A stretch of 50,352 nucleotides of DNA from Elainella sp. Prado103. Lineage in GTDB: Bacteria; Cyanobacteriota; Cyanobacteriia; Elainellales; Elainellaceae. A program made the position numbers and the translations under genes. Below are positions 36,689 to 45,783 of the stretch, piece after piece (within the stretch, counting starts at the first letter, position 1; each line of letters starts with the position of its first letter). The notes under the pieces were generated by a model. The model did not search any database, was not told the origin of the DNA, and was given only the letters and a program-made list of their open reading frames with translations. Where the stretch lies: NCBI GenBank assembly GCA_025454395.1, contig JALOOM010000016.1:1-50352 (forward strand). Reading direction: 5' to 3'.

Positions 36689-36904
36689 ATGGAATCTTCG
36701 ATGCTACGGCTAGTTTGGAACGTGATCGATGAAACACAGAGCGGCGAGTTGCTGGCGCTCCCAGATATTGCTCTTGTGAAATTGCTGCTGCAACGCATCT
36801 CCCGAAGAGTGCTCTTGAGTGGAGAAGAAATCTGTACCATCTATGAGTACATCAGCAAGCGCACCCGGCTGATTCGAGATATTGCTGAATCCCGATCAGT
36901 CTAA
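36689..36904 (+). CDS. small conserved-looking protein, 71 residues
   Basis: This 71-residue, predominantly helical protein starts MESSMLRLVW and has no membrane segment or cysteine-rich motif other than a single Cys. I chose the ATG at 36689 because GGAG (36677-36680) is exactly 8 nt upstream; the frame is open back to 36524, but that part is low in plausible structure. It looks like the small helical hypothetical proteins common in cyanobacteria. It lies between the phytochrome and the LabA-like gene. Function unknown. Confidence 0.6.
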   Translation: MESSMLRLVWNVIDETQSGELLALPDIALVKLLLQRISRRVLLSGEEICTIYEYISKRTRLIRDIAESRSV

Positions 36905-37018
36905 GATTCAAGGTTGGTAATTGAGTATTGCCCACGGCTAAAACGCTATGTTTCTTCAGCAAAAGTGGCAGGCTAGGCGTGGTTGACTATCACCGAGTGA
37001 GTACATAGTGAGTACATC

Positions 37019-37735
37019 ATGATTCAACTGATTCCACCAAAACCATTTCAGCCCGGCCACAATCAGCCCAATCCCAATCAGCCCAATCCCAATCAACCCA
37101 ACCCCAATCAACCGGGACACAGTCCACCCACTCATCACTTGTCCCATCCCCATCCCCCGATGCCGAAATCGGCCAGTCTGAGGACTATACCCCTTGAGCC
37201 GGAGGAAACCCACAGAATTCAGCGGCTCGATCGGGGTCGAGTAGTGGTTTTCATTGATGGAGCCAGTCTGTTTTATGCGGCCATGCAGATGGAAATTGAG
37301 GTAGATTACCATCGCTTGTTGGGCTGCCTCATGAGTGGAGGGCGATTAGTCCATGCTCATTTCTATACGGGAGTTGACCCTGCCAATGAGAAACAAAAGG
37401 GTTTTCTCTATTGGATGCAGTGTAATGGCTACCGCGTCGTTGCCAAAGAGTTAGTTCAGTCTACAACTGGCAGTGCCAAAAAGGTCAGCTTGAATGTAGA
37501 AATTGCGGTCGATCTGGTCAGGCTTTCCCCTTACTGTGACACGATGATCTTGGTGAGTGGGGATGGCGATCTCACTTGTGCCCTTGATTTCGTCACTTAC
37601 CAGGGCGTGCAAACTGAAGTGGTGGGATTACGCTCCATGACCAGCGAAAACCTCATCAATGTTGCCGACTACTACACAGATCTGTCCACCATCAAGCAGG
37701 ATATCCAGAAGCGATCGATGCCTGCTCATCTGTAG
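37019..37735 (+). CDS. LabA-like NYN domain protein
   Basis: This 238-residue protein has a Pro/Asn/Gln-rich N-terminal tail (~1-60) and a NYN (DUF88) domain of the LabA type. The acidic residues of the PIN-like metal site are visible: VVFIDGASLFYAAMQ, then VEIAVDLVRL and ILVSGDGDLTCAL. In Synechococcus elongatus LabA acts in the negative feedback of kaiBC expression; other NYN proteins are RNases. Cyanobacteria carry several paralogues, so a clock role is inference, strengthened only by nearby cikA and phytochrome genes. The ATG at 37160, after the repeat, is an alternative start. Confidence 0.85.
   Translation: MIQLIPPKPFQPGHNQPNPNQPNPNQPNPNQPGHSPPTHHLSHPHPPMPKSASLRTIPLEPEETHRIQRLDRGRVVVFIDGASLFYAAMQMEIEVDYHRLLGCLMSGGRLVHAHFYTGVDPANEKQKGFLYWMQCNGYRVVAKELVQSTTGSAKKVSLNVEIAVDLVRLSPYCDTMILVSGDGDLTCALDFVTYQGVQTEVVGLRSMTSENLINVADYYTDLSTIKQDIQKRSMPAHL
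37061..37116 (+). repeat. 15-bp tandem repeat in the LabA-like gene
   Basis: Three units of AATCAGCCCAATCCC (the third diverged) plus a partial fourth, in frame, give an Asn-Gln-Pro-Asn-Pro repeat in the disordered tail. Confidence 0.93.
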
Positions 37736-37777
37736 CCACCCCGGCTGTCCCCTGCCTTATCCGGACATTTCACTAAA

Positions 37778-37815
37778 CATGTCACAATACAAGGTACATG
37801 TCACAATATAAGGTA
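37778..37815 (+). repeat. 19-bp tandem duplication
   Basis: ACATGTCACAATACAAGGT is present twice with one difference, immediately upstream of the alpha/beta hydrolase gene, so it may duplicate part of its promoter. Confidence 0.85.
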
Positions 37816-37835
37816 AAGATTTGTAAATTGACAGC

Positions 37836-38780
37836 ATGACTGCCTCTACACCTTTACCACCCGATCGACCTTTAACTCCGGTTTTCGAGTCTACGCCTGG
37901 CCTGCCAGCTCCTCAATTTTGGCAATGGCAGGGTTATTCGATCTGCTATCAAACTCAGGGCAGTGAAGGAGTTGCGATCGTTTTAGTCCATGGGTTTGGG
38001 GCCTCCTGGCAACATTGGCGCAAAAATATCCCCGAACTAGCTACGATCGGTCGGGTCTACGCGATCGACTTAATTGGCTTTGGTGGATCGGCAAAACCAG
38101 CACCCGGACAGCCACTGAATTACACCTTTGAAACCTGGGGGCAGCAAATTGTAGATTTCTGCCGCGAGGTGGTTGGCTCGCCTGCGATTCTGGTGGGCAA
38201 TTCGGTCGGTTGTATTGCGGCCATGCAAGCGGCTGTGATCGCCCCTGAGTGGGTTGTGAAAGTGGCTTTACTCAACTGTTCACTACGACTGCTGCACGAT
38301 CGTCGTCGGGCAGAATTGCCCTGGTTTCGTCGTCTTGGGGCTCCGGTGTTGCAGAACCTGTTAGCGCTACGACCGATCGGGCATGGCTTTTTTAAGCTGC
38401 TGGCTCAGCCCAAAACGGTGCGTAAAATTTTGCTGCAAGCCTACTGTGATCCTACTGCCGTGACGGATGAACTGGTAAATGTGCTGATGGTTCCGGCTGC
38501 TGATCCGGGAGCGGCAGATGTCTTTTTAGCATTTACCCGCTATTCCCAGGGCCCCCTTCCAGAGGATTTACTGGCGATTTTACCTTGTCCAGCTTTGCTG
38601 ATTTGGGGAGAAGCTGATCCTTGGGAGCCGGTGGAATTGGGGCGTAAACTTGCAACCTTTGCTGCCGTCGAGCGGTTTGTTGGGCTCCCTGGTGTCGGCC
38701 ATTGTCCCCAAGATGAGGCTCCTACTCAGGTCAATGCCCTGCTCAAAGACTGGATTTTTCCAACCGCCGCTCCCCGTTAG
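37836..38780 (+). CDS. alpha/beta hydrolase
   Basis: This 314-residue cytosolic alpha/beta hydrolase has the oxyanion HGFG motif (VHGFGASWQHWRKN), the nucleophile elbow GNSVGC (Ser near residue 129), the acid in LLIWGEADPWEP and His in GVGHCPQDEAP. It resembles the cyanobacterial/plastid group that includes pheophytinase- and haloalkane-dehalogenase-like enzymes. The substrate is not determinable. prxQ follows 48 bp later on the same strand. Confidence 0.87.
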   Translation: MTASTPLPPDRPLTPVFESTPGLPAPQFWQWQGYSICYQTQGSEGVAIVLVHGFGASWQHWRKNIPELATIGRVYAIDLIGFGGSAKPAPGQPLNYTFETWGQQIVDFCREVVGSPAILVGNSVGCIAAMQAAVIAPEWVVKVALLNCSLRLLHDRRRAELPWFRRLGAPVLQNLLALRPIGHGFFKLLAQPKTVRKILLQAYCDPTAVTDELVNVLMVPAADPGAADVFLAFTRYSQGPLPEDLLAILPCPALLIWGEADPWEPVELGRKLATFAAVERFVGLPGVGHCPQDEAPTQVNALLKDWIFPTAAPR

Positions 38781-38828
38781 ACGTTACAATCTGTAACCGA
38801 AACTTGTCTCGCACAGGAACTAATACTT

Positions 38829-39266
38829 ATGCCATTAGCAGTTGGAGATCTTGCCCCTGGGTTTACGGTTAAAGATACCCAGGGCAATCTGGTCAATCTC
38901 TCTGATTTTGCTGAAAAAACCGTCGTGCTCTATTTTTACCCGAAGGATGACACTCCGGGTTGCACCAAAGAAGCTTGCAGCTTTCGGGATTCCTATGCCG
39001 AGTATCAAGGCAAAGATATTGTGGTGCTGGGGGTCAGTATGGATGATGAAGCCTCTCACCAGCAGTTCACGACAAAATTCAATCTGCCGTTCCCCTTGCT
39101 AGCAGACACAGATGGCGCGATTACTAAAGCCTACGATGTGGATGGTGGCGGCTATGCCAAACGGGTTACCTATGTGATCGATGGTTCTGGCAAAATTAGC
39201 CAGGTTTACACCTCAATCAAAACAGACACCCATGCTAGCGATATCCTCGCGGCTTTAGGAATCTAG
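38829..39266 (+). CDS. prxQ: peroxiredoxin Q (BCP family)
   Basis: This 145-residue thioredoxin-fold peroxidase has peroxidatic Cys45 and resolving Cys50 in DDTPGCTKEACSFRD, the PrxQ spacing. It reduces peroxides and is recycled by thioredoxin, the same system fed by FTR, whose catalytic subunit is encoded at 15816-16178. No signal peptide. A strong terminator-like hairpin lies about 45 bp downstream. Confidence 0.95.
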   Translation: MPLAVGDLAPGFTVKDTQGNLVNLSDFAEKTVVLYFYPKDDTPGCTKEACSFRDSYAEYQGKDIVVLGVSMDDEASHQQFTTKFNLPFPLLADTDGAITKAYDVDGGGYAKRVTYVIDGSGKISQVYTSIKTDTHASDILAALGI

Positions 39267-39310
39267 AGATTTGAGGATCGATTCAGCGTGAATTCAGCAT
39301 CAACGTCGGT

Positions 39311-39336
39311 AGGTGGGCAGATGTCCACCTTTTTTC
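39311..39336 (+). terminator. intrinsic terminator after prxQ
   Basis: AGGTGG and CCACCT form a 6-bp stem around an 8-nt loop (39311-39330), followed directly by a T run. It is well placed to end the hydrolase-prxQ transcript. Confidence 0.8.
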
Positions 39337-39584
39337 TATTAATAACCTCTTTTTCTCCACCTGGCATCTTGGCGGTTTTCTCAGTCAGTCTCAGGCTATC
39401 TTTTCCTTAAATCCCATTTCTGCCACCTGGTATCGCGAGACTATCGCAGCAGCATGGTGATCTTTTAGCCATCTTGGGCAACTCTAATGAAGTAGGGCAC
39501 GATCGGCTGGGTTGAGCTGGGATTTACGGATTCAACAGGTTCGATTCAAAGTTCATTCATTCCTATTCATCCATTACAGGCACT
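39337..39584. other. intergenic region upstream of the epimerase gene
   Basis: This is the rest of the 318-bp prxQ-epimerase gap after the terminator. I see no gene, no repeat array and no clear promoter pair; the epimerase promoter must be here. Confidence 0.4.
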
Positions 39585-40592
39585 ATGCGAGTTCTTGTCA
39601 CCGGAGTTGCTGGGTTTATTGGCTATCACCTGGCCCAACGTTTATTGGCAGAAGGGATTGAGGTTTATGGAATCGACAACCTCAATGAGTACTACGATGT
39701 TGGACTCAAGAAAGCCCGCTTGAATCAGCTTCAGCCCTATGCCGGGTTCACATTTGAGTATTTAGATTTGAGCGATCGTGCTGGGATGGTGAATCTGTTT
39801 GCAGCGCAATCGTTTGACTGTGTGGTGAATCTGGCGGCTCAAGCGGGGGTGCGCTATTCTCTCACCAATCCCCATGTCTATGTCGATAGTAATCTGACGG
39901 GCTTTGTCAACCTGCTGGAGGGATGCCGGTCTCAGCAGGTACAACATTTGGTTTATGCCTCATCCAGCTCGGTTTATGGGGTGAATCCTAAAGTTCCCTT
40001 TGCCACCAGCGATAATGTAGACCACCCGATCTCGCTCTATGCAGCGACCAAAAAGGCAAACGAGCTGATGGCATTTACCTATAGTCATCTCTATCAAATT
40101 CCCACCACAGGCTTGCGCTTTTTCACGGTCTACGGGCCTTGGGGGCGGCCCGATATGGCTTACTTCAAGTTTGTGAAAGCGATCGAATCAGGTCAGCCGA
40201 TCGAGGTCTTCAACCATGGGGATATGAAACGCGATTTCACCTATGTGGATGATGTGATCGAAGGAGTCGTGCGAGTGATGCACCGCCCCCCTACTGGCTC
40301 TGAGTCGGTTGCTTCGGTTGCGATCGAGGCAGCTCCTTACAAGCTTTATAACATCGGCAACAACCAGCCAGTCACCTTGGCTCGCTTTATTGAAGTGATT
40401 GAAACGGCATTGGGCAAATCGGCCATTCAGACTTTGCTACCCATGCAGCCCGGAGATGTGCCTATTACCTATGCGGATGTGGACGATTTAATGCGAGATG
40501 TAGGCTTTCGACCTAGCACATCGATTGAGAGCGGGATTGCTCGATTTGTCGATTGGTATCGCGAATACTATGGCAAGCAAGCAGAAGAATGA
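39585..40592 (+). CDS. UDP-glucuronate 4-epimerase-like SDR
   Basis: This 335-residue extended short-chain dehydrogenase has the NAD motif TGVAGFIGYH (residues 6-15), the catalytic Ser region (YASSSSVYG) and the YxxxK pair (SLYAATKKANE). The IDNLNEYYDVGLKKARL and RDFTYVDDVIEGVVR motifs point to the UDP-glucuronate/UDP-galacturonate 4-epimerase group, which supplies sugars for surface polysaccharides. No glycosyltransferase gene is adjacent. Its stop is followed by a large 14-bp tandem array. Confidence 0.9.
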   Translation: MRVLVTGVAGFIGYHLAQRLLAEGIEVYGIDNLNEYYDVGLKKARLNQLQPYAGFTFEYLDLSDRAGMVNLFAAQSFDCVVNLAAQAGVRYSLTNPHVYVDSNLTGFVNLLEGCRSQQVQHLVYASSSSVYGVNPKVPFATSDNVDHPISLYAATKKANELMAFTYSHLYQIPTTGLRFFTVYGPWGRPDMAYFKFVKAIESGQPIEVFNHGDMKRDFTYVDDVIEGVVRVMHRPPTGSESVASVAIEAAPYKLYNIGNNQPVTLARFIEVIETALGKSAIQTLLPMQPGDVPITYADVDDLMRDVGFRPSTSIESGIARFVDWYREYYGKQAEE

Positions 40593-40676
40593 ATGATCAA
40601 GCACCCCTGATGAGTCTGAATCTTGATCTTGAGTCGGAATCTTGACTGTCGGAATCTTGAGTCTGAACCTTAACGA
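40593..40676. other. degenerate repeat flank of the 14-bp array
   Basis: A short stretch between the epimerase stop and the array with several near-repeats of GGAATCTTGA and GAGTC. Nothing else is seen. Confidence 0.5.
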
Positions 40677-40951
40677 CCTGCGACTAATTGCCTGTGACTA
40701 ATTGCCTGTGACTAATTGCCTGCGACTAATTGCCTGTGACTAATTGCCTGTGACTAATTGCCTGCGATTGATTGCCTGTGACTAATTGCCTACGATTGAT
40801 TGCCTGTGATTGATTGCCTGCGATTGATTGCCTGTGATTGATTGCCTGTGACTAATTGCCTGTGACTAATTGCCTGTGACTAATTGCCTGTGACTAATTG
40901 CCTGCGATTGATTGCCTGCGATTGATTGCCTGCGATTGATTGCCTGCGATT
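40677..40951 (+). repeat. 14-bp tandem array, 19 full units
   Basis: There are nineteen consecutive 14-bp units of CCTGYGAYTRATTG (one unit has CCTA) at 40677-40942, then a partial unit reaching the stop codon of the helical-repeat gene (40950-40952). Two main variants exist, CCTGTGACTAATTG and CCTGCGATTGATTG. They occur in short runs, as if blocks were copied. There are no spacers, so it is not a CRISPR. It is the largest array in the window and fills the gap between two convergent genes. Confidence 0.97.
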
Positions 40952-43097
40952 ATTCTCTGCGCATCTGCCTCCAGCTTGCCAGATTGCGTTGGGCGGTAGC
41001 ATAGGCGGCTGAGTTGGGTGGAATGCGTTCGGCGATTGTGATTGCGTCTGGTAGATTGCTAGCAGACTGGGCTTCGGCGATCTGCAAAATTTGGTAGCTC
41101 CATTGATCGATCATTCGATCGGCTTCGGCATAGGCAGGGCTACTGCTGGCGATCTGGCTGGCGATTTCGATCGCAGCGCCTAACATTGCCGGAGTGCCCA
41201 TCTTGGCGGCGTTGTAAGCCTGTTGCAGTTGATCTTGCCCTTGAAATTGGCTCTGCCACTGCTGAATTTCGGCTTGGGCGGTCTCATAGAGCGATCGACT
41301 GGCTCCGATTTGTTCTGCCACCGAGATCGCCTCAGCAATATTGCCCTGTCTCGCGAGCTGGCGGGCTTGCTCCAGATAGGGTTGATCTTGCCACTCCTCT
41401 AGTTGTTGTGACCACCGCTCAATATCTGCTTGGGCTTCAGTAGATAAGACGCGACCGGAACCAATCTGCCGAGCCATCGTGATCGCTCCGGCTAAATCTC
41501 CGGCATTGGCAAGCTGACGGGCTTGATCGAGTTGCGGCTGATCTTGAGAGCGCTGAATTTGACTCGTCCACTGATCGATGCGACGACTGGCTTGATCATA
41601 AAGAGCACGACCAGGGCTAATGCGGCTAGCTTCATTGATCGCTGCTTGCAGGTCACCTAAATTCGCGTATTGCTCAGCTTGATCCAGATAGGGTTGATCT
41701 TCCGAAGTTTGAATCTGGGATCGCCAGCGATCGATTTCGGCTTCGGCTTCTTCCTGGCGAGGACGACCAAACGAAATCCGCTGAGCTTCGGCAATGGCTG
41801 CTCGCAGATCTCCGGCAGTGCCTGCTTGGGCAATCTGTCTGGCCCGATCCAGGATCGCCACATCTTGAATTTCCAACTGCCAGCGGCTGATCAACTGTTG
41901 GGCTTGTCCATAAAGAGGCCGATCGGGCTTAATCCGCTGAGCTGCCACGATCGCCGCTTCCAGATCGGCCACAGTGCCCCCCCAAGCTTGAGATTGGGAC
42001 TCTGCAATTAAATTAAAATCTCGGACTTCTTCTTGCAGATTGGCCTTCTCTGGGATCTGTTCAGCGATCTTCAGGGCTTCATTGTAATCCCGCCGATCCA
42101 GGGCCGCCTCAGCCAGATCCAACATGCTGCGACCAACATCGGCAATCATCAACTGGGCTTTGGCATGTAGATAGCTTTTGGGCTGAATCTCTTCTACTAA
42201 TTTCAAAGCCGCGAGGAGATTGGATAATCCTCCTTGTTCCATCAGCCCTTTTGCTTTATCTAACTTGTTGCTATCCTGCCGCGTCTCGGTGATCAGCGTG
42301 TTCAGTTCACGATATTTTGTCGTCTCCCAATATTCATTGCCCACCTCCAACAGTTGAGTGGCAATTTGAAAAGCCTGCCGTAGCTTCTGCGCTTTCAGGG
42401 CATCTTCTGCTTGGCGGTAAATGTCGGATGCTTTGTCCCAAATGGTTTGCCACTGGGTGATCCGATCCTCGACTAAGCCATGAGCAGTGGTATCTTTGGG
42501 AATGCTGCGAGCCATCTCGATCGCTTTGTCCAGATCGCCTGCGTGAAAGGTTTCTTCTCCCAGAGTGAGAATTTCTTGCGACCAAGCTTCAATGTTGCGG
42601 TTAATTTCGGGGCGGAGGGGATGATCGTCAGGTAAGGCGTTTACCAAGCTAATTGCCCGCAGTAGATCGCGAGTGGTGCGTTTTTCGGCGGCCAACTGAG
42701 CGCAATACATCCGCAAGGAGGCAGAAGCAGTTGGCCAAAAAATGGCGGGACAATTTGGCAGTGAAGGTAGACGGAATAAGGCAGTTGCCGACAATATCCC
42801 TAAGCCACTAAAAGCAATAGTCAGGGTAATAGCCCAAAACTGCCAGCTTCGGGGTAGCCGCATACGCTGGAATAGAGTGGATTGCAGCCGACGAGGAGTA
42901 GCACGAATCGATCGAGTCGGCTCGGTGGCTTCTGCCGTCATCAGATCTGCCCGACAGTCCGCCCGATAGTCCGCCCGATAGTCTGTCACCCCTTGAATGG
43001 GTGCCCCACGAGACTGGCTCGGGTGCGGTAATCTCGAATTTGGTTGAAACCGATCGGGTTCAGAAGCTCGATCGGGTGTGCCGTGATTGCCGGTCAT
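40950..43097 (-). CDS. membrane-anchored helical-repeat protein
   Basis: In this 715-residue protein a disordered basic N terminus (with a Tyr-Arg-Ala-Asp repeat from 12-bp duplications near 42950-42988) precedes one membrane segment (about residues 88-110). About 600 residues of helical repeats follow. The clearest repeats, in the second half, are about 52 residues long: (L/Q)xQAxxLAxxGDLxxAI, an I-x-x-(G/S)-R-x-L segment and a conserved Trp near the end of each. The fold is TPR-like, probably extracytoplasmic and binding protein partners. Similar cyanobacterial proteins are often labelled 'chromosome segregation ATPase', but no ATPase motif is visible. Function unknown. Confidence 0.75.
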   Translation of the reverse strand: MTGNHGTPDRASEPDRFQPNSRLPHPSQSRGAPIQGVTDYRADYRADCRADLMTAEATEPTRSIRATPRRLQSTLFQRMRLPRSWQFWAITLTIAFSGLGILSATALFRLPSLPNCPAIFWPTASASLRMYCAQLAAEKRTTRDLLRAISLVNALPDDHPLRPEINRNIEAWSQEILTLGEETFHAGDLDKAIEMARSIPKDTTAHGLVEDRITQWQTIWDKASDIYRQAEDALKAQKLRQAFQIATQLLEVGNEYWETTKYRELNTLITETRQDSNKLDKAKGLMEQGGLSNLLAALKLVEEIQPKSYLHAKAQLMIADVGRSMLDLAEAALDRRDYNEALKIAEQIPEKANLQEEVRDFNLIAESQSQAWGGTVADLEAAIVAAQRIKPDRPLYGQAQQLISRWQLEIQDVAILDRARQIAQAGTAGDLRAAIAEAQRISFGRPRQEEAEAEIDRWRSQIQTSEDQPYLDQAEQYANLGDLQAAINEASRISPGRALYDQASRRIDQWTSQIQRSQDQPQLDQARQLANAGDLAGAITMARQIGSGRVLSTEAQADIERWSQQLEEWQDQPYLEQARQLARQGNIAEAISVAEQIGASRSLYETAQAEIQQWQSQFQGQDQLQQAYNAAKMGTPAMLGAAIEIASQIASSSPAYAEADRMIDQWSYQILQIAEAQSASNLPDAITIAERIPPNSAAYATAQRNLASWRQMRRE

Positions 43098-43301
43098 ACC
43101 TTACCCCATTCCAGTGCAGTCACCTGAGTTCTACTTGCAGCGATGCCCTATCATAGAACCGATCGGCTACATGACCCATGGCTAAGCATCAATAATTACC
43201 AAGCCGTCACCTGCCGAGCATGAATAATAGCTGACATCCTACCCCTCAATTTTAGAAAGCGCCAGATCTTTGTGCCAGATAGCAGACCATCCCGATCTGA
43301 T

Positions 43302-45077
43302 TTAGCTGCTTAATTCCCTCAACGCTCCACCAAGCCAACCCTGAAATCGTTGTGCTTGCCTGGGGGACGGGGCATCAACGCCCACCACTTGGTAGGCTTT
43401 GGGTCGTGGTTCACCTAAAGTGACGGAGTAGGTGCGCAGCTCATCTTGATGAAAGACGGTAACAGCGATGGTATGTCCAGAGGCATAATGTTTGAGGCGA
43501 TCGTTGAGCTGACTGGCTTTCACTTTGAACTGATCAATAGCTAACAACTCATCCTCTGGATCGATTCCAGCCTGCTGGGCAGGTGAACCCGCTTCCACAA
43601 ACCGCACAACCTCGCGCCCCTGCTCCGAATGGAGGGTGAGCCCTAAAAATGGAGGCTGACCCGTCGTGTCAGGAACGACTTTCAGACCAAAAGGCTCCAG
43701 ATATTGATCAAACGGCAGTTCGGCCGTGGTATGCAAACAGTGTCGGAAAAACTCGGATAGATCCTGATCGGCGACGGTTTCAATTACCTGTTGAAGCTGT
43801 TCTGGCGTAAACCCAATTTCGGGTTGCCCAAATTGCTGCCATAGTAATCGCAACACATCATCCAGCGATCGCTGGTTGTCAAACTTCGCCCGAATCAACA
43901 GATCAAGCAGCAAAGACACCATTTCACCTTTGAGGTAATAGGAAATTTGGTTGTTATCGCTATTGTTATCCCGTCGATAGAGCTTGATCCAAGCATCAAA
44001 ACTGGATTCGCTGAGGGTTTGTACCTGTCGGCCCGGAGTCGTCAGGAAACGAGTCATCTCCTTACTGAGGTTTTGAAGATAGATGCGTGCATCGTAAATG
44101 CCCGCTCGAAGCGGTAGCAATAGATCGTAATAGCTGGTGGTGCCTTCGCTAAACCAGAGAGAAGGCGTATAGTTCTCAGCATCATAGTCAAACGCTTCCA
44201 AGGCTTTGGGGCGGATCCGCTTCACATTCCATAAATGGAAAAACTCATGGGCAACAAGCTGCATGAATCGGTGATACCCCTCGTCGGTTTGAAAGCCAAA
44301 GCGAGGATAGATTAAGGCACAGGAATTTTTATGTTCTAAGCCCCCATAGCCGTTGGGAGTTAAATGCAAAATGAAGAGGTAGCGATCGTAAGGTAGACCC
44401 TGGAAGATGGCGGCTTCGGTTTCAATAATTCTCTGGGTATCAGCGACAATTCGGGCCAGATCTGCATTCCCCTGTCCCCAAACGACCCACTGGTGTGGCA
44501 CCCCTAGCGCTTCAAAGGTTTGTAGTTGATGCTGTCCAATTTCGAAGGGTGAATCCACTAACGTATCAAAGTCAGGAGACTCGTAGGTTGGATCGGTTCC
44601 TGTGACCTGGGGGAGGGTAGTGGCAACCTGCCATTGCTCAGGGGGAACGATCGTGACTCGGATCGGCTGCTGCTCAAAGCCTGGAATGTAGAAGAACAAC
44701 GCAGCACCATTAAAAAAGGCATGGCTGGTATCCAGGTGGTTAGTGCGCACGGTTAACTCGTTAGCAAACACCCGATAGAACAGGGTCAGCTTGGACTGGC
44801 CATCGGTCTGAATCTGCCAGTGATTTTTGCCAACTTTCTGCCAGACTAAATTGTGATCGACCTGAAAATCTTGTACATGTCGCGCATACTCTCGCACCAG
44901 ATAGGAACCCGGTGTCCAGACCGGCATTTTAAGATCCAAGTGGGATTGTTCCCAGCCCTCAATCTCTAGGGTCACCTCAAATAAGTGGGATTGCGGTTGG
45001 GGCATTGCCACTTGGTAATGTAGGCTGAGGCGAGTTTGAGTTGCCAAAGCGGCATGAACCTGGGTCACTTCTGTCAT
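43302..45077 (-). CDS. M61 family metallopeptidase with PDZ domain
   Basis: This 591-residue peptidase of the M61 glycyl-aminopeptidase family has an N-terminal beta-rich domain (VTLEIEGWEQSHLDLKMPVW) and the zinc motif HEFFH near residue 277 with the downstream glutamate in LWFSEGTTSYY. A C-terminal PDZ domain (~470-560; RFVEAGSPAQQAGIDPEDEL) is also visible. No signal peptide is visible, so it is probably cytoplasmic. The crp-family gene lies 22 bp upstream on the same strand, so they may form an operon. Confidence 0.92.
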   Translation of the reverse strand: MTEVTQVHAALATQTRLSLHYQVAMPQPQSHLFEVTLEIEGWEQSHLDLKMPVWTPGSYLVREYARHVQDFQVDHNLVWQKVGKNHWQIQTDGQSKLTLFYRVFANELTVRTNHLDTSHAFFNGAALFFYIPGFEQQPIRVTIVPPEQWQVATTLPQVTGTDPTYESPDFDTLVDSPFEIGQHQLQTFEALGVPHQWVVWGQGNADLARIVADTQRIIETEAAIFQGLPYDRYLFILHLTPNGYGGLEHKNSCALIYPRFGFQTDEGYHRFMQLVAHEFFHLWNVKRIRPKALEAFDYDAENYTPSLWFSEGTTSYYDLLLPLRAGIYDARIYLQNLSKEMTRFLTTPGRQVQTLSESSFDAWIKLYRRDNNSDNNQISYYLKGEMVSLLLDLLIRAKFDNQRSLDDVLRLLWQQFGQPEIGFTPEQLQQVIETVADQDLSEFFRHCLHTTAELPFDQYLEPFGLKVVPDTTGQPPFLGLTLHSEQGREVVRFVEAGSPAQQAGIDPEDELLAIDQFKVKASQLNDRLKHYASGHTIAVTVFHQDELRTYSVTLGEPRPKAYQVVGVDAPSPRQAQRFQGWLGGALRELSS

Positions 45078-45099
45078 ATGCGAACCTTTTGGAGAGAGA

Positions 45100-45783
45100 T
45101 TAGTTTCGCCCAGCCAGATGGGCCAACTGTTTCATGTGCAGGAGGTAAATTGCCTCCCGAGACGGTATGACTCGAATCCAACCCTTGCTGCTCAGCTTTT
45201 CCATAATCTTGGTGGTTTCGTCTAGCCCAATGTCACTCAGATTGGCGAGGTCTTGGAAGGGGATATTGAAAATTTCCATGCCATACTCGGTTTGCACCCC
45301 ATAGTTCTCTCCTAGCCCCACCAACGTATTGACCAGCTTGATCACAGATGGCTGGGTTCGCAACTGAAACCGATAGTTGGTTTGCCGCAGCCGTCGAACC
45401 ATGAGCTGTAACATCCGGTGATGTAGCTGAGAATCTCGGAAAAGGGTTTGAATGAAGCGCTGAGCCGAGATGCTAAACAGCCTCACATCCGAGAGGGCAA
45501 CGACATCGGTCGATCGAGGTGACTCATCTAAAATCGCCATCTCACCAAAAAAATCACCTTTCCCTAAAATTGCCAGGGTGATTACTCCATCACCGGCATG
45601 ACGGCGGACTTTGACCCAACCAGATTCAATGAAATAAACGGCGTTGCCCCAGGCATCTTCCATTAAAACTGCCCGATCTGCCGGATACTCATGTTCAACC
45701 GCCACGGAAAGGAGCCAGTCTACTGTTTCGGGGCTGGCTGCATTGAAGAGGGGAAACAGTTCACTAAAGGTCACAGTCTGCAT
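45100..45783 (-). CDS. Crp/Fnr-family transcription regulator
   Basis: This 227-residue protein has an N-terminal cyclic-nucleotide-binding domain (GNAVYFIESGWVKVRR; GKGDFFGEMAILDESPRSTDVVAL) and a C-terminal winged helix (~150-220, FQDLANLSDIGLDETTKIMEKL). The FGEMAILDESPRST loop approaches the phosphate-binding cassette of cAMP-type sensors, but ligand binding cannot be settled. No Fnr-type cysteine cluster is present. It precedes the M61 peptidase gene, which it might control. Confidence 0.88.
   Translation of the reverse strand: MQTVTFSELFPLFNAASPETVDWLLSVAVEHEYPADRAVLMEDAWGNAVYFIESGWVKVRRHAGDGVITLAILGKGDFFGEMAILDESPRSTDVVALSDVRLFSISAQRFIQTLFRDSQLHHRMLQLMVRRLRQTNYRFQLRTQPSVIKLVNTLVGLGENYGVQTEYGMEIFNIPFQDLANLSDIGLDETTKIMEKLSSKGWIRVIPSREAIYLLHMKQLAHLAGRN

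Noticed and set aside
40677-40951. CRISPR-like array
   Set aside because: The units abut with no spacers and no cas gene is nearby, so it is a simple tandem repeat.
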